The notes under the pieces are model-generated. The model did not search any database, was not told where the DNA came from, and was given only the letters and a program-made list of their open reading frames with translations. From Thermoplasmata archaeon (lineage in GTDB: Archaea > Thermoplasmatota > Thermoplasmata > Thermoplasmatales > Thermoplasmataceae), in the NCBI GenBank assembly GCA_021793945.1, contig JAJYRT010000022.1:1-18752 (forward strand): DNA of 18,752 bases, read 5' to 3'. The position numbers and the translations under genes were made by a program. Positions 1-6,142 of this stretch are shown here, in pieces. Position 1 is the stretch's first letter; every line of letters starts with the position of its first letter.

Positions 1-30
1 ACGATACTTTTTCAAGAATATTAACAATTA

Positions 31-276
31 TTGTTATACGACGTAATATCCACTCCGACAGCAAGTTTCAGAATAATGCCCTGTGACAAGGGGGTCAAAC
101 AATTTCAAAATAGGCTTAAAACTGTTCCGTCAGAAATACCGACTATAAGAATAACAGATGAAATGGAAGAGAGGCTTGGAATTTCTACAATATACCAGAG
201 TAACGAAAAAATTCTCCCGAGATTTCAAGATAAATATGATAATAGGAAATGCACACAAATTAGTGAAGAGAAATAA
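31..276 (+). CDS. Unrecognised small ORF, possibly a gene remnant
   Basis: An 81-residue open frame begins with TTG shortly after an in-frame TAA at 22-24. I recognise no family. The product is charged and polar, with no membrane segment, signal peptide or Cys cluster; its middle part (SEIPTIRITDEMEERLGI) looks protein-like. No clear promoter can be seen because the window starts here. It sits at the outer edge of an island rich in broken genes, so it may be the tail of a decayed gene. It could equally be a chance open frame; confidence is low. Confidence 0.2.
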   Translation: MLYDVISTPTASFRIMPCDKGVKQFQNRLKTVPSEIPTIRITDEMEERLGISTIYQSNEKILPRFQDKYDNRKCTQISEEK

Positions 277-744
277 TGTGAAAAAATAATGAAGCACTTT
301 CGACATGTTATCTTTCTGGAAAGTTGCTTATTATCCCTTTATTTGGATATAAACACAACATTTCACCATTTGATTGGGCTTTTAAATGACCCTCCCATCC
401 AACTCATTACTTTTGCACTGATCCTGCATTTTTTCACCTCTTCAAATCTGAATTGCGTATGACCTCCCAATTTTACTGTAGTTTCAGTACATTAGCAAAT
501 ATATTCACAGTTTACAAACAAAATAAACCCAAAAAAAAGGACTGATTGACTATTACACTTTTGAATAACTATTTTGTGGACTTTGCCGCCTATACAAGTC
601 TATGAGTCGTGTAAATGTTCTGTTTGCTGATTGATCAGGCACCTTCATGATTTAATCACCGAAAGTTAGAAATGTATCATAAGGAAAATGATGAGACTGT
701 GAGTTTAAAAATAATATTTGGGTAGAAGATATTCTTTTTTTATT
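277..744. other. A/T-rich gap without a convincing gene
   Basis: No complete gene is visible in this 470-bp stretch. On the minus strand, 363-491 is open without a start codon and would encode 42 residues containing QFRFEEVKKCRISAKV. This reads like protein and may be a relic, but I cannot place it in a family. A run of eight T on the minus strand (531-538) is the only other signal. Confidence 0.4.
531..538 (-). terminator. Possible oligo-T terminator for the protease cassette
   Basis: The minus strand has eight consecutive T here, about 200 nt beyond the stop of the retropepsin gene. Archaeal intrinsic termination typically uses T-runs without a strong hairpin. The distance is long and the surroundings are A/T-rich, so this could be chance. 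Confidence 0.2.
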
Positions 745-1209
745 CTAAATACTCAGATCGACTATGCCTGAAAATCCGCTATATACCATCATTCCATTTC
801 TTAAGAAATCTCTTCCAATAAGTGCTATTAATCCTTGCTTGGAAATATTAACGCCCATTATTCTAGTTGACTCAAAGTTCCACTTTTGTTGTAATCCCGC
901 TTCGATTGTAATTTGTGTTGAATAAAGGTTTCTTACTGATGCTCCACTCATACCGTGACCATTAACCGTTCCATTGGGTTTAATCCCTAAAGCAACTGCT
1001 ACTTGATCATCAACACAACTTATCGCAGCCCCAGTATCTACTAATGCTTGTCCTTTAACAGGGGCTGGAATATTTTTATTGTTCTGCTGCAAAAATGTAA
1101 GTAAAGCTTTTGGTATTGAAATCTCCACATCTACAATTGGCCCACTCTTGGCCAAGATGTCAGGGCTCAGTTTACCGGATGAATGATAAATTCTACTTAA
1201 TATCGGCAT
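745..1209 (-). CDS. Retropepsin-like aspartic protease
   Basis: A 154-residue protein with the signature of single-domain, dimer-forming retropepsin-like proteases (the clan AA fold of the Asp_protease_2 / gag-asp_proteas families). Residues 54-64 read QALVDTGAAIS, where Asp58 of DTGA is the expected catalytic aspartate. Residues 129-139 read ALIGRDFLRNG, matching the conserved hydrophobic-hydrophobic-Gly psi-loop late in the domain. The size fits one protease lobe, so two copies would be needed for an active site. No signal peptide or membrane segment is visible, so it is probably cytoplasmic. The ATG start overlaps the end of the upstream gene by 17 nt, which implies co-transcription and probably coupled translation. 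The substrate is unknown. I recall similar protease plus small-protein pairs in bacteria. The family call is firm; activity is inference. Confidence 0.85.
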   Translation of the reverse strand: MPILSRIYHSSGKLSPDILAKSGPIVDVEISIPKALLTFLQQNNKNIPAPVKGQALVDTGAAISCVDDQVAVALGIKPNGTVNGHGMSGASVRNLYSTQITIEAGLQQKWNFESTRIMGVNISKQGLIALIGRDFLRNGMMVYSGFSGIVDLSI

Positions 1210-1459
1210 CCAATAACCCCAATTCTAATGTCGGAATCCAATAACTTTCTTCTTCTTGAGTAATCCTTACTATAAGAAAAGCCTCATTGCCGAACTGCAT
1301 CACACCAACTTGGTAAGCATCGGTGTCTGTATCAAAAACCCCTACCAATTTTCTACCTTTAATAAGAGCAAACTTCCCACCCTGATCTTTTAAAAGCTCT
1401 GATTTAATTTCTGCGAAATAAGAGTATTCCTCTGCTAAGACCGGTTCATCCATGATCAT
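1193..1459 (-). CDS. Small DUF5678-like partner of the retropepsin
   Basis: An 88-residue soluble protein. Residues 20-64 follow the pattern of a widespread family of tiny proteins (DUF5678-like): a helix, GKFALIKG (28-35), GVFDTDTDAY (40-49) and FGNEAFLIVRI (56-66). These look like a small alpha/beta fold. Its function is unknown in the family. It is the first gene of a two-gene unit and its 3' end overlaps the protease start by 17 nt, so the two products are probably made together. Two Met codons lie at the start (MIM). An A/T palindrome at 1473-1482 sits about 18 nt before the first and 24 nt before the second, so the second Met (1453) may be the true leaderless start. It could be a substrate, inhibitor or regulator of the protease; the sequence does not say which. 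Confidence 0.8.
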   Translation of the reverse strand: MIMDEPVLAEEYSYFAEIKSELLKDQGGKFALIKGRKLVGVFDTDTDAYQVGVMQFGNEAFLIVRITQEEESYWIPTLELGLLDADIK

Positions 1460-1472
1460 ACATCTTGATTTT

Positions 1473-1482
1473 ACTTATAAGT
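1473..1482 (-). promoter_or_regulatory. TATA-like box of the retropepsin cassette
   Basis: ACTTATAAGT is a perfect 10-bp palindrome centred 18-24 nt before the two candidate starts of the small upstream gene. Its position fits an archaeal box A for a leaderless transcript, so the cassette has its own promoter and does not depend on the toxin remnant upstream. Confidence 0.45.
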
Positions 1483-1493
1483 GTTTACACAGT

Positions 1494-1739
1494 TCAAAAA
1501 CACGTAATTTTATTTCGAGGTAATTTTCCCATAATCAATCCATATAAGGTTTGAATCATACATAGCGCAATATCCAATGACCCAAACCATGGGTTATAGG
1601 CATGCACAGCCCACCCACCAATCAATACCGGATTAATCCCCCTTGCATCATATTGTTTCTTAGTCGAGTAGGAATAAATCTTTCCCAGGTATTCCAGTGA
1701 GGCGTCGATATCACTTTCAGTGACTTCATAATTTGTCAA
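1494..1739 (-). pseudogene. Truncated nucleotidyltransferase toxin
   Basis: The open frame (TTG start, 81 residues) overlaps the end of the upstream antitoxin-like gene by 14 nt, the usual arrangement of a type IV-like TA operon. Residues 36-57 contain NPVLIGGWAVHAYNPWFGSL followed by DI, the N-terminal part of a nucleotidyltransferase fold (GG, then GSxDhD). At the point where the second catalytic Asp is expected the sequence reads DIA instead of DID or DLD. About 24 residues later the frame ends, and 35 nt after that the promoter and start of the protease cassette follow. The rest of the catalytic domain is absent in every frame I read, which suggests deletion and not a simple frameshift. 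The product should be inactive. It could still encode a short peptide. Confidence 0.65.
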
Positions 1740-2727
1740 GTTTCTTCACCATCTCGGATGCCAGTTGAAGCGTAATTTTGTCTCCTCCAGCAAGATCCAG
1801 AAGAAGTTGTTCTTTGCTGACCAGGATAACATCTCCTATTTTAGTTGAACCTGAAAACACATCCCTGTCAGTTTTGTAGACAGACAATTTGGCATTTTTT
1901 TCGTCGGATGAAGTGAACTCAGTAATCAGATCATTGAAAAAAGGATTTGATTTATCAACATAGATATCGTATGAAGATTCATTTCTTACGCCGCCAAAGT
2001 ATCTTTCGTATGCGGCTATACCCGTGAAAGCGTGTTTTATCCCATTTCGCTCAAGTAGATCGGAAATTGCCCATGGTATATCTTCGAAAGTATCGTACCT
2101 AATATTGTATTCTTTTAACATCAGTGATTTCAACGGCCTTTCCCAAAATGCTGCGTTAAGAATTGGCCTTATGTCAGTCACCGATACAAAATTTCCCTTC
2201 TGTGTTAATAAATCCCTATTCCTGAGATAAGATATGACCCTATGAGATTCGCCGTAAGAAACACCGCTCTTCTTCATAACATTGTATATGGATGTTGGTT
2301 GATATTTCAACAATGATATAACTACCTCCCATGCCTTATTTGCAGTAATTTTTATTTTAAGTGATTCAGAATGACTTCCTATCCCCAAGTCTGACCTAGA
2401 AATGGATATTTTATCGACTCTGATTCCTAACAGGTTTGCCATTCTTTGAGAAGTTGGATCGACGTATTGGGCAGCTACGAGAAATATTTTCTCCTTAAGG
2501 GAGTTTAACGATTTTGTTATCCACTCTTTGGCCTCAAAGAATCGAGCAATTGCCTCAGGGGTCAGTCTCCTTTTGACCTCAATAAAGAAAATTGATCTTT
2601 GATCTTCCATCATCAGATCTACAATAAATGCTCTTCCTTCTCCCTGGATTCTAAACTCTCTCTCGACCTTAGGAGATTTCATCCCAAGTCTATCCTGTAA
2701 TTCTTGTAACAAAAATTCAGACGTCAT
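1726..2727 (-). CDS. PD-(D/E)XK nuclease-like, wHTH and AbiEi-like fusion
   Basis: A 333-residue, three-part protein. Residues 20-100 resemble a PD-(D/E)XK nuclease: an early Glu (22 or 24), Asp37 in AFIVDLMM, and the E-V-K triad at 50-52 in FFIEVKRR, followed by a helix. Residues 130-190 look like a winged helix-turn-helix (STSIYNVMKKSG-like recognition region, then VISYLRNRDLL). Residues 213-333 resemble the C-terminal domain of AbiEi-type antitoxins (GIKHAFTGIAAYERYFGG, then ILVSKEQLLLDLAGG near the end). I infer a DNA-binding antitoxin or autorepressor with an added nuclease-like domain. It overlaps the truncated nucleotidyltransferase by 14 nt. I prefer the ATG at 2727. A TTG at 2769 is in frame and would add 14 residues, but those codons coincide with promoter repeats. 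Whether the nuclease domain is active or only structural cannot be told here. Confidence 0.75.
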   Translation of the reverse strand: MTSEFLLQELQDRLGMKSPKVEREFRIQGEGRAFIVDLMMEDQRSIFFIEVKRRLTPEAIARFFEAKEWITKSLNSLKEKIFLVAAQYVDPTSQRMANLLGIRVDKISISRSDLGIGSHSESLKIKITANKAWEVVISLLKYQPTSIYNVMKKSGVSYGESHRVISYLRNRDLLTQKGNFVSVTDIRPILNAAFWERPLKSLMLKEYNIRYDTFEDIPWAISDLLERNGIKHAFTGIAAYERYFGGVRNESSYDIYVDKSNPFFNDLITEFTSSDEKNAKLSVYKTDRDVFSGSTKIGDVILVSKEQLLLDLAGGDKITLQLASEMVKKLDKL

Positions 2728-2746
2728 TTTGTAGTGTAGTGATATG

Positions 2747-2815
2747 TGATATGTATTTACGCCTATCAATGATATATATCACAAAAGTATGATATGTTTA
2801 TGAACCTATCAATGA
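2747..2815 (-). promoter_or_regulatory. Direct repeats and palindrome before the fusion gene
   Basis: Two imperfect 26-bp direct repeats, 2747-2772 and 2790-2815, match at 21 of 26 positions and start 43 bp apart. Each contains CCTATCAATGA on the plus strand. The perfect 12-bp palindrome TGATATATATCA (2770-2781) overlaps the end of the nearer copy. This lies 20-90 nt before the ATG of a wHTH protein, so it is a good candidate for an autoregulatory operator overlapping the promoter. Confidence 0.55.
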
Positions 2816-3033
2816 AATATACGAGTCGTGCCATTCCATCTTGTGCTGACAGAACTGAGTTTCAGGGAACCGGTATTACTTATAGTATGACGTTTGAAAC
2901 GCAAACAAAATTGACTTCTCGATAAATGACAGACGTTAGAAAGGGTCGGTACGAAAGGCATGTCAATCCAGGGCTATTGTTATAAAGCATGTAACAGTAC
3001 TCGTTGTTATGGATTCGATGACATTGAGAGAAA
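2816..3033. other. Gap without a recognisable gene
   Basis: This stretch lies between the promoter of the nuclease fusion gene and the ATPase relic. I see no gene, RNA or repeat in it. It may be degraded sequence beyond the stop codon of the former ATPase gene. Confidence 0.35.
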
Positions 3034-3249
3034 TTACTCCAGCAGCCATTCCCAAAGTCGTACGTACTTAACATTCTGTCCATCAAATCGTCTCACATCA
3101 CTCACGTCCCATGTCAATACGGTCAGGTTCTCGCAATGTAGTAGTTTACCTACCTTAAGAAGTGAATCCACCTCCCTGTTTTTGATACCGTCCGGACTTG
3201 ATTGACAGGTTACTTGGACCAGTTCTGACCTTGACTGTAGAACTCGCTC
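3034..3249 (-). pseudogene. C-terminal relic of an archaeal AAA ATPase
   Basis: The minus strand is open for 71 codons between an in-frame TGA (3250-3252) and TAA (3034-3036), with no start codon used for it. The product includes RSELVQVT, KNREVDSLLKVGKLLHCENL, TVLTWDVSD, and ends VKYVRLWEWLLE. This is the pattern of the extreme C-terminus of the archaeal/bacterial AAA ATPases with a DUF4143-type tail: 'ELIQV..', a 'RE..aLlka...l.c.nl.viTWD' block, then 'ik.ipLWkWLL' just before the stop. The normal protein is about 400 residues, so only the last sixth remains and the ATPase core is gone. It lies between two TA modules, as expected for an element reduced by recombination. Recognition is from memory of the family, without a search. 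Confidence 0.65.
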
Positions 3250-3285
3250 TCAACTAATGAAGTTGTGCTTATATTCAATACAAAG

Positions 3286-3331
3286 CACATTATGGTATAT
3301 ATCATAATGATCACTAAAATGACACATTATG
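3286..3331 (+). promoter_or_regulatory. AbiEi promoter with repeated CATTATG sites
   Basis: CACATTATG occurs at 3286-3294 and again at 3323-3331, where it spans the ATG; the inverse CATAATG lies between them (3303-3309). The element TGGTATATATCA (3293-3304) doubles as a TATA box about 30 nt before the start. It differs at one position from the palindrome before the nuclease fusion gene (2770-2781). AbiEi antitoxins are known to repress their own operon through repeats near the promoter; that these are the sites is inference. Confidence 0.5.
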
Positions 3332-3991
3332 ATACAAAACGCGACAGCTTTGTTGCTAAGGAAACTGCGCATAGACCACAAAATTTTCATCACTGGCAAT
3401 GAGTTGAAGGATTATTGCAGAACCTTTGAACTCGACTATGCTTATATCAGCAGATATTACCAGCGAAGAGGGGTATTTGTGAGAATTTTCCGGGGAATTT
3501 TCTACGTCAAATCGGCTGAGGAAATGGATATGCGACACAATAAGTATAATCACCTAGAACTTGTGGCAAAGGGATTGGAACTTAAGGGTGTTACAGACTG
3601 GTATTTTGGCTTATACACTGCGCTTAAGTTAAACGAGATGACACATGAGCACTTCACGACAGAAGAAGTCGTAAGCGGTAAGATTCTGCGAACAGTACCG
3701 ATAACAATAGCAGATCACAAGTTTCATTTCACAAAACTGAAACCCAAACTTACATCTTTTGGTATTAGGAAAAAAGGAACTAGGATCAGTTCTACGAGTC
3801 TCAAGTACTCGGACCCGGAAAAAACGATTCTCGATTTCATACATCTCTGGAAATACGAAGGCTTATCAGAAAATAGAGTCAAGATGGCCATAAGAGAATG
3901 GACCGTCAATTTGGATAAGAAAAAATTGAAGAGATACGCAGAAAAATATCCAAAAACTGTCAGAAAGATTTCCCTTGAGGAACTGTCATGA
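3329..3991 (+). CDS. abiEi: Type IV antitoxin, AbiEi family
   Basis: A 220-residue soluble protein. The N-terminal 70 residues form a winged-helix-like domain (FITGNELKDYCRTFELDYAY, then RRGVFVRIFRGIFYVKS), where the R-G-x-F/Y-Y-V wing is typical of AbiEi. The remainder matches the AbiEi effector region: DWYFGLYTALKLNEMTHE, a beta-rich middle, and SDPEKTILDFIHL near residue 165. In type IV systems AbiEi represses the operon and counteracts the nucleotidyltransferase toxin AbiEii without forming a stable complex with it. The stop codon overlaps the start of the next frame (ATGA), and that frame has AbiEii features but is broken. The ATG is about 30 nt after a TATA-like element and has no Shine-Dalgarno, which suits a leaderless start. 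The gene looks intact, with no internal damage. Confidence 0.85.
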   Translation: MIQNATALLLRKLRIDHKIFITGNELKDYCRTFELDYAYISRYYQRRGVFVRIFRGIFYVKSAEEMDMRHNKYNHLELVAKGLELKGVTDWYFGLYTALKLNEMTHEHFTTEEVVSGKILRTVPITIADHKFHFTKLKPKLTSFGIRKKGTRISSTSLKYSDPEKTILDFIHLWKYEGLSENRVKMAIREWTVNLDKKKLKRYAEKYPKTVRKISLEELS

Positions 3992-4342
3992 ACGAGGATT
4001 TCATAAAGGAAGTCGCACGGAGTATTCGGTTCAGACAGCCAGAGTTAGTTGAGAAGGACTTAATTATACACATATTTTTATCTAGATTCGCAGCAGATCC
4101 ATTTTTTCAAGAACCTCCGCCGCAAAACGGAAGGAAATCGTGTTAGTCGAAACAAAAGATATCGTGAGAGTATTAGGGCGAAGAAAGAGGAGATAGAGAC
4201 CGGAACATTGTTTAAATGGGGAGATGAGAAAAAATTCCTTTTGGTAAAACTTGATTCGAACGACTTCGATGAATATGTTATGGACCTTGAGAAGGAACTT
4301 AGAAAGATTCTGAATGAGAAGCATCTTGTTTCGGTTACTTAG
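3988..4342 (+). pseudogene. Broken AbiEii toxin
   Basis: The frame starts at ATG 3988 inside the AbiEi stop and reads MNEDFIKEVARSIRFRQPEL, then VEKDLIIHIFLSRFAADPFF. This is the expected N-terminus of AbiEii (a helical start, then VEKD and a segment leading to the GGT nucleotide-binding motif). After residue 52 it hits a TAG (4144-4146) before any GGT or DxD motif. A second frame, open from 4145 to a TAG at 4340-4342, encodes about 65 charged residues (FLLVKLDSNDFDEYVMDLEK) that may be the old C-terminus. A full toxin is near 280 residues, so most of the catalytic core has been lost, probably by an internal deletion of several hundred bases plus a frame change. Assignment of the second fragment to AbiEii is tentative. 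Confidence 0.65.
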
Positions 4343-4465
4343 GGAAAGAAGGTATCCGGTGCGTTGGATTGCTATGTGAGCCATTGTTATACTGCAGAGT
4401 AGAGTTAACTAAACAAGAAGCACAGTTTTTGTACCTGTCGCTGAACTGGTCTTTTTTGTGAAAAG

Positions 4466-4891
4466 CTAATCGCCACTGGCGAGTATGTGCTTCTTCACCA
4501 TCTCCAGAATTCTTTCTGCTGGTTCGGCATACTGGTGTCCCTTCTCAATAAAGAACTGCCTGCTGTAGGATGACTCATAAGAGTATCCACTTGCCCCTCT
4601 AAGGTCGAGAAGAGCATGGAAAGTGGAAAAAATAAATTCGCTGTTTTCTTTCATTTCTAGATCATCAAAATCGTCTGAAGTGACCAGACTTACCACTGCA
4701 GCGAGGATGTTATGTGTTTTGGGGAAATCTATACCGTGGTAAAGGAGAAGGGCCTTCAGGCTCAATTCAACTCCCATTTCAAGCGAATACAGTATCTTTG
4801 GGCCCGCATTTATCTCATTTAATTTTTTTGCAGATTGGACCCATTCCTCAGCATCTTCCAGCGCTCGTCCCGCAAGCTGCGTGTTTACCAT
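4466..4891 (-). CDS. HEPN-domain protein, TA partner
   Basis: A 141-residue, mostly helical protein resembling HEPN domains that pair with minimal nucleotidyltransferases. A helix at 33-51 (ILYSLEMGVELSLKALLLYH) is followed by GIDFPKTHNILAAV (53-66), the 'G..p.kTH.i..l' hallmark. A later helix carries LDLRGASGYSYES (96-107). Canonical HEPN RNases carry R-x4-6-H; here Arg98 has no His within range, so the usual nuclease motif is absent. The nearby layout (L-R...-Y) resembles the non-canonical HEPN_DNA-bd type. It follows the nucleotidyltransferase gene with a 7-nt overlap, so the pair is one operon. Family call is good. Whether it is a toxin, a weak RNase or a scaffold is open. Confidence 0.8.
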   Translation of the reverse strand: MVNTQLAGRALEDAEEWVQSAKKLNEINAGPKILYSLEMGVELSLKALLLYHGIDFPKTHNILAAVVSLVTSDDFDDLEMKENSEFIFSTFHALLDLRGASGYSYESSYSRQFFIEKGHQYAEPAERILEMVKKHILASGD

Positions 4892-5454
4892 GTTAATACC
4901 TCTCCGCTTTCAGTAAACTTCCTGCTGTGGGAAATCGAGGTGTATCTATCAATAAACTCAGAGGCAACTGAATTGCGATCAAATAGAATCATGCCGCTAT
5001 CGGCAATATCGAAAAATATTGGGATAACAAAATCAACCTCTTCCGAGCTGCAAATAAATGGGGAAAAATGTACTGGAAGCTTGTTGCTGGTCAGGTGTGT
5101 AAAAAATTCTACTTCTGTGCGTCTGATGGACTTCTCGACGTAATCGAATGTTTCAGAGTCTGCTTTCTCAGTTAAGATGAATAAATCAACGTCACTGTAA
5201 GCGTGATGTACACCTTTGGCAACGGAACCGAACAGTATGACACCGTGGATATTCTTCCACTGTGAGAGTTGTTTAATGAGTTGCCTAATAGCATCCATTA
5301 AAATACTATCAATCAAGAGTGGTCCAAGAGGTCTACGAATGGTCTCTTCCAATAATTCGCCGAACGTCACAGGTCTGCCCTTTATACGACTTACAGTAGA
5401 TTTTAGTTTCAGCAGTTTCGCATAAACTGTGTTCTCTACCGCAATCGTTTTCAT
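4885..5454 (-). CDS. Minimal nucleotidyltransferase with VapB-like N-terminus
   Basis: A 189-residue protein. Residues 71-92 contain GVILFGSVAKG and YSDVDLF, giving the GS(x10)DxD nucleotide-transfer motif with Gly76, Ser77, Asp88 and Asp90 intact. The third carboxylate is not obvious; the expected strand reads LPVHFSPF (127-133). In HEPN/MNT (type VII) modules the MNT protein adenylylates its HEPN partner to neutralise it. The first 45 residues (MKTIAVENTVYAKLLKLKST, then GRPVTFGELLEETIR) look like a short VapB-type or ribbon-helix-helix antitoxin domain, an unusual addition that could bind the promoter. It is the first gene of the operon and overlaps the HEPN gene by 7 nt. A TATA-like box lies about 27 nt before the ATG, so this start is well supported. 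Confidence 0.85.
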   Translation of the reverse strand: MKTIAVENTVYAKLLKLKSTVSRIKGRPVTFGELLEETIRRPLGPLLIDSILMDAIRQLIKQLSQWKNIHGVILFGSVAKGVHHAYSDVDLFILTEKADSETFDYVEKSIRRTEVEFFTHLTSNKLPVHFSPFICSSEEVDFVIPIFFDIADSGMILFDRNSVASEFIDRYTSISHSRKFTESGEVLTW

Positions 5455-5468
5455 TGTAATGCTAATAT

Positions 5469-5486
5469 TATAGTGCTATAAAATTT
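5469..5486 (-). promoter_or_regulatory. TATA box and short inverted repeats before the MNT gene
   Basis: On the minus strand AAATTTTATA (5477-5486) is centred 27 nt before the ATG, a leaderless spacing. TATAG-TG-CTATA (5469-5480), a 5-bp inverted repeat, overlaps it, and TAATATTA (5463-5470) lies just beyond. These could be operator half-sites for the VapB-like domain of the encoded protein. Confidence 0.45.
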
Positions 5487-6071
5487 TTCTATATTAGAAT
5501 TTTACAGAGAAAAAGATGTGTACCTATTACCACCAATAGTTATCCAGCATGCAAAGGCCACTCATATCACTTTATTGATAGAATTTGATTCTACATTGAA
5601 ATTTTTGCAATTTTTGATCTAATAAACTGTGGAAAAAACGAAGTTGTTCCTTCGCGAATATTTAGTGCAAAGCGGAGAAAATTTGTTCTAGGACCAACCG
5701 AAAGTACTTTTAAACGTGCTTATCGAATTTCCGTGGAACAAAGTTAAATATTAATATAGGAACCACGCGTGATTTAGTTTTTAATATGCCAAAATGATTG
5801 AATTCATCTATTTGCGTCCAAATTTATAGTTTGGATTTATAAAAGAATGTCCTGACTGAAGCAATTGTTAAACTCCATTGTATTTTTACTTAGATGAGTA
5901 AGCATGTGGGTCTTAAATCGTTTATAAATTTCCTACACATAATATACATAAATGTCTCATTTTTGGGATTACTTCTCCACCTTCATCTTTATGATTGTCT
6001 ATATAGGTATCGAATAGTGAATGTAGCGCAATAATACATAACACATCCCTATTAAGCGATATGCATGCAAT

Positions 6072-6091
6072 GAATGTAAAAATTTACATTC
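6072..6091. repeat. 9-bp perfect inverted repeat
   Basis: GAATGTAAA and TTTACATTC are exact inverse copies separated by 2 nt. The spacing would suit a small dimeric regulator or a hairpin. No neighbouring gene clearly uses it. Confidence 0.5.
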
Positions 6092-6136
6092 CCATTTATA
6101 AGAAAGTAATAAGGCAAGTCAAAATATTATTGGAAG

Positions 6137-6142
6137 AAAAAA
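6137..6142 (-). terminator. Possible oligo-T terminator of the beta-helix gene
   Basis: The minus strand reads GAGTTTTTTCTTCC about 65 nt after the stop of the 927-aa gene. A T-run in this position suits archaeal termination; there is no other support. Confidence 0.25.

Noticed and set aside
2747..2815. Direct repeats considered as a small CRISPR array
   Set aside because: Only two imperfect copies with a 17-bp gap, placed in a promoter; no further units and no cas genes.
2880..3086. 68-aa minus-strand frame starting MMDRMLSTYDF
   Set aside because: Its first part is a shifted reading of the ATPase relic and the rest has no protein-like pattern.
2960..3205. 81-aa plus-strand open frame starting MSIQGYCYKACNSTRC
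   Set aside because: It lies opposite the ATPase relic, is Ser/Cys-rich in the way of an antisense frame, and has no promoter.
4082..4384. 100-aa minus-strand frame opposite the AbiEii remains
   Set aside because: Antisense shadow: rich in L, F, I and S and overlapping the second AbiEii fragment; no promoter.
6072..6091. Inverted repeat considered as an insertion-sequence end
   Set aside because: No matching inverse copy or transposase is seen in the window.
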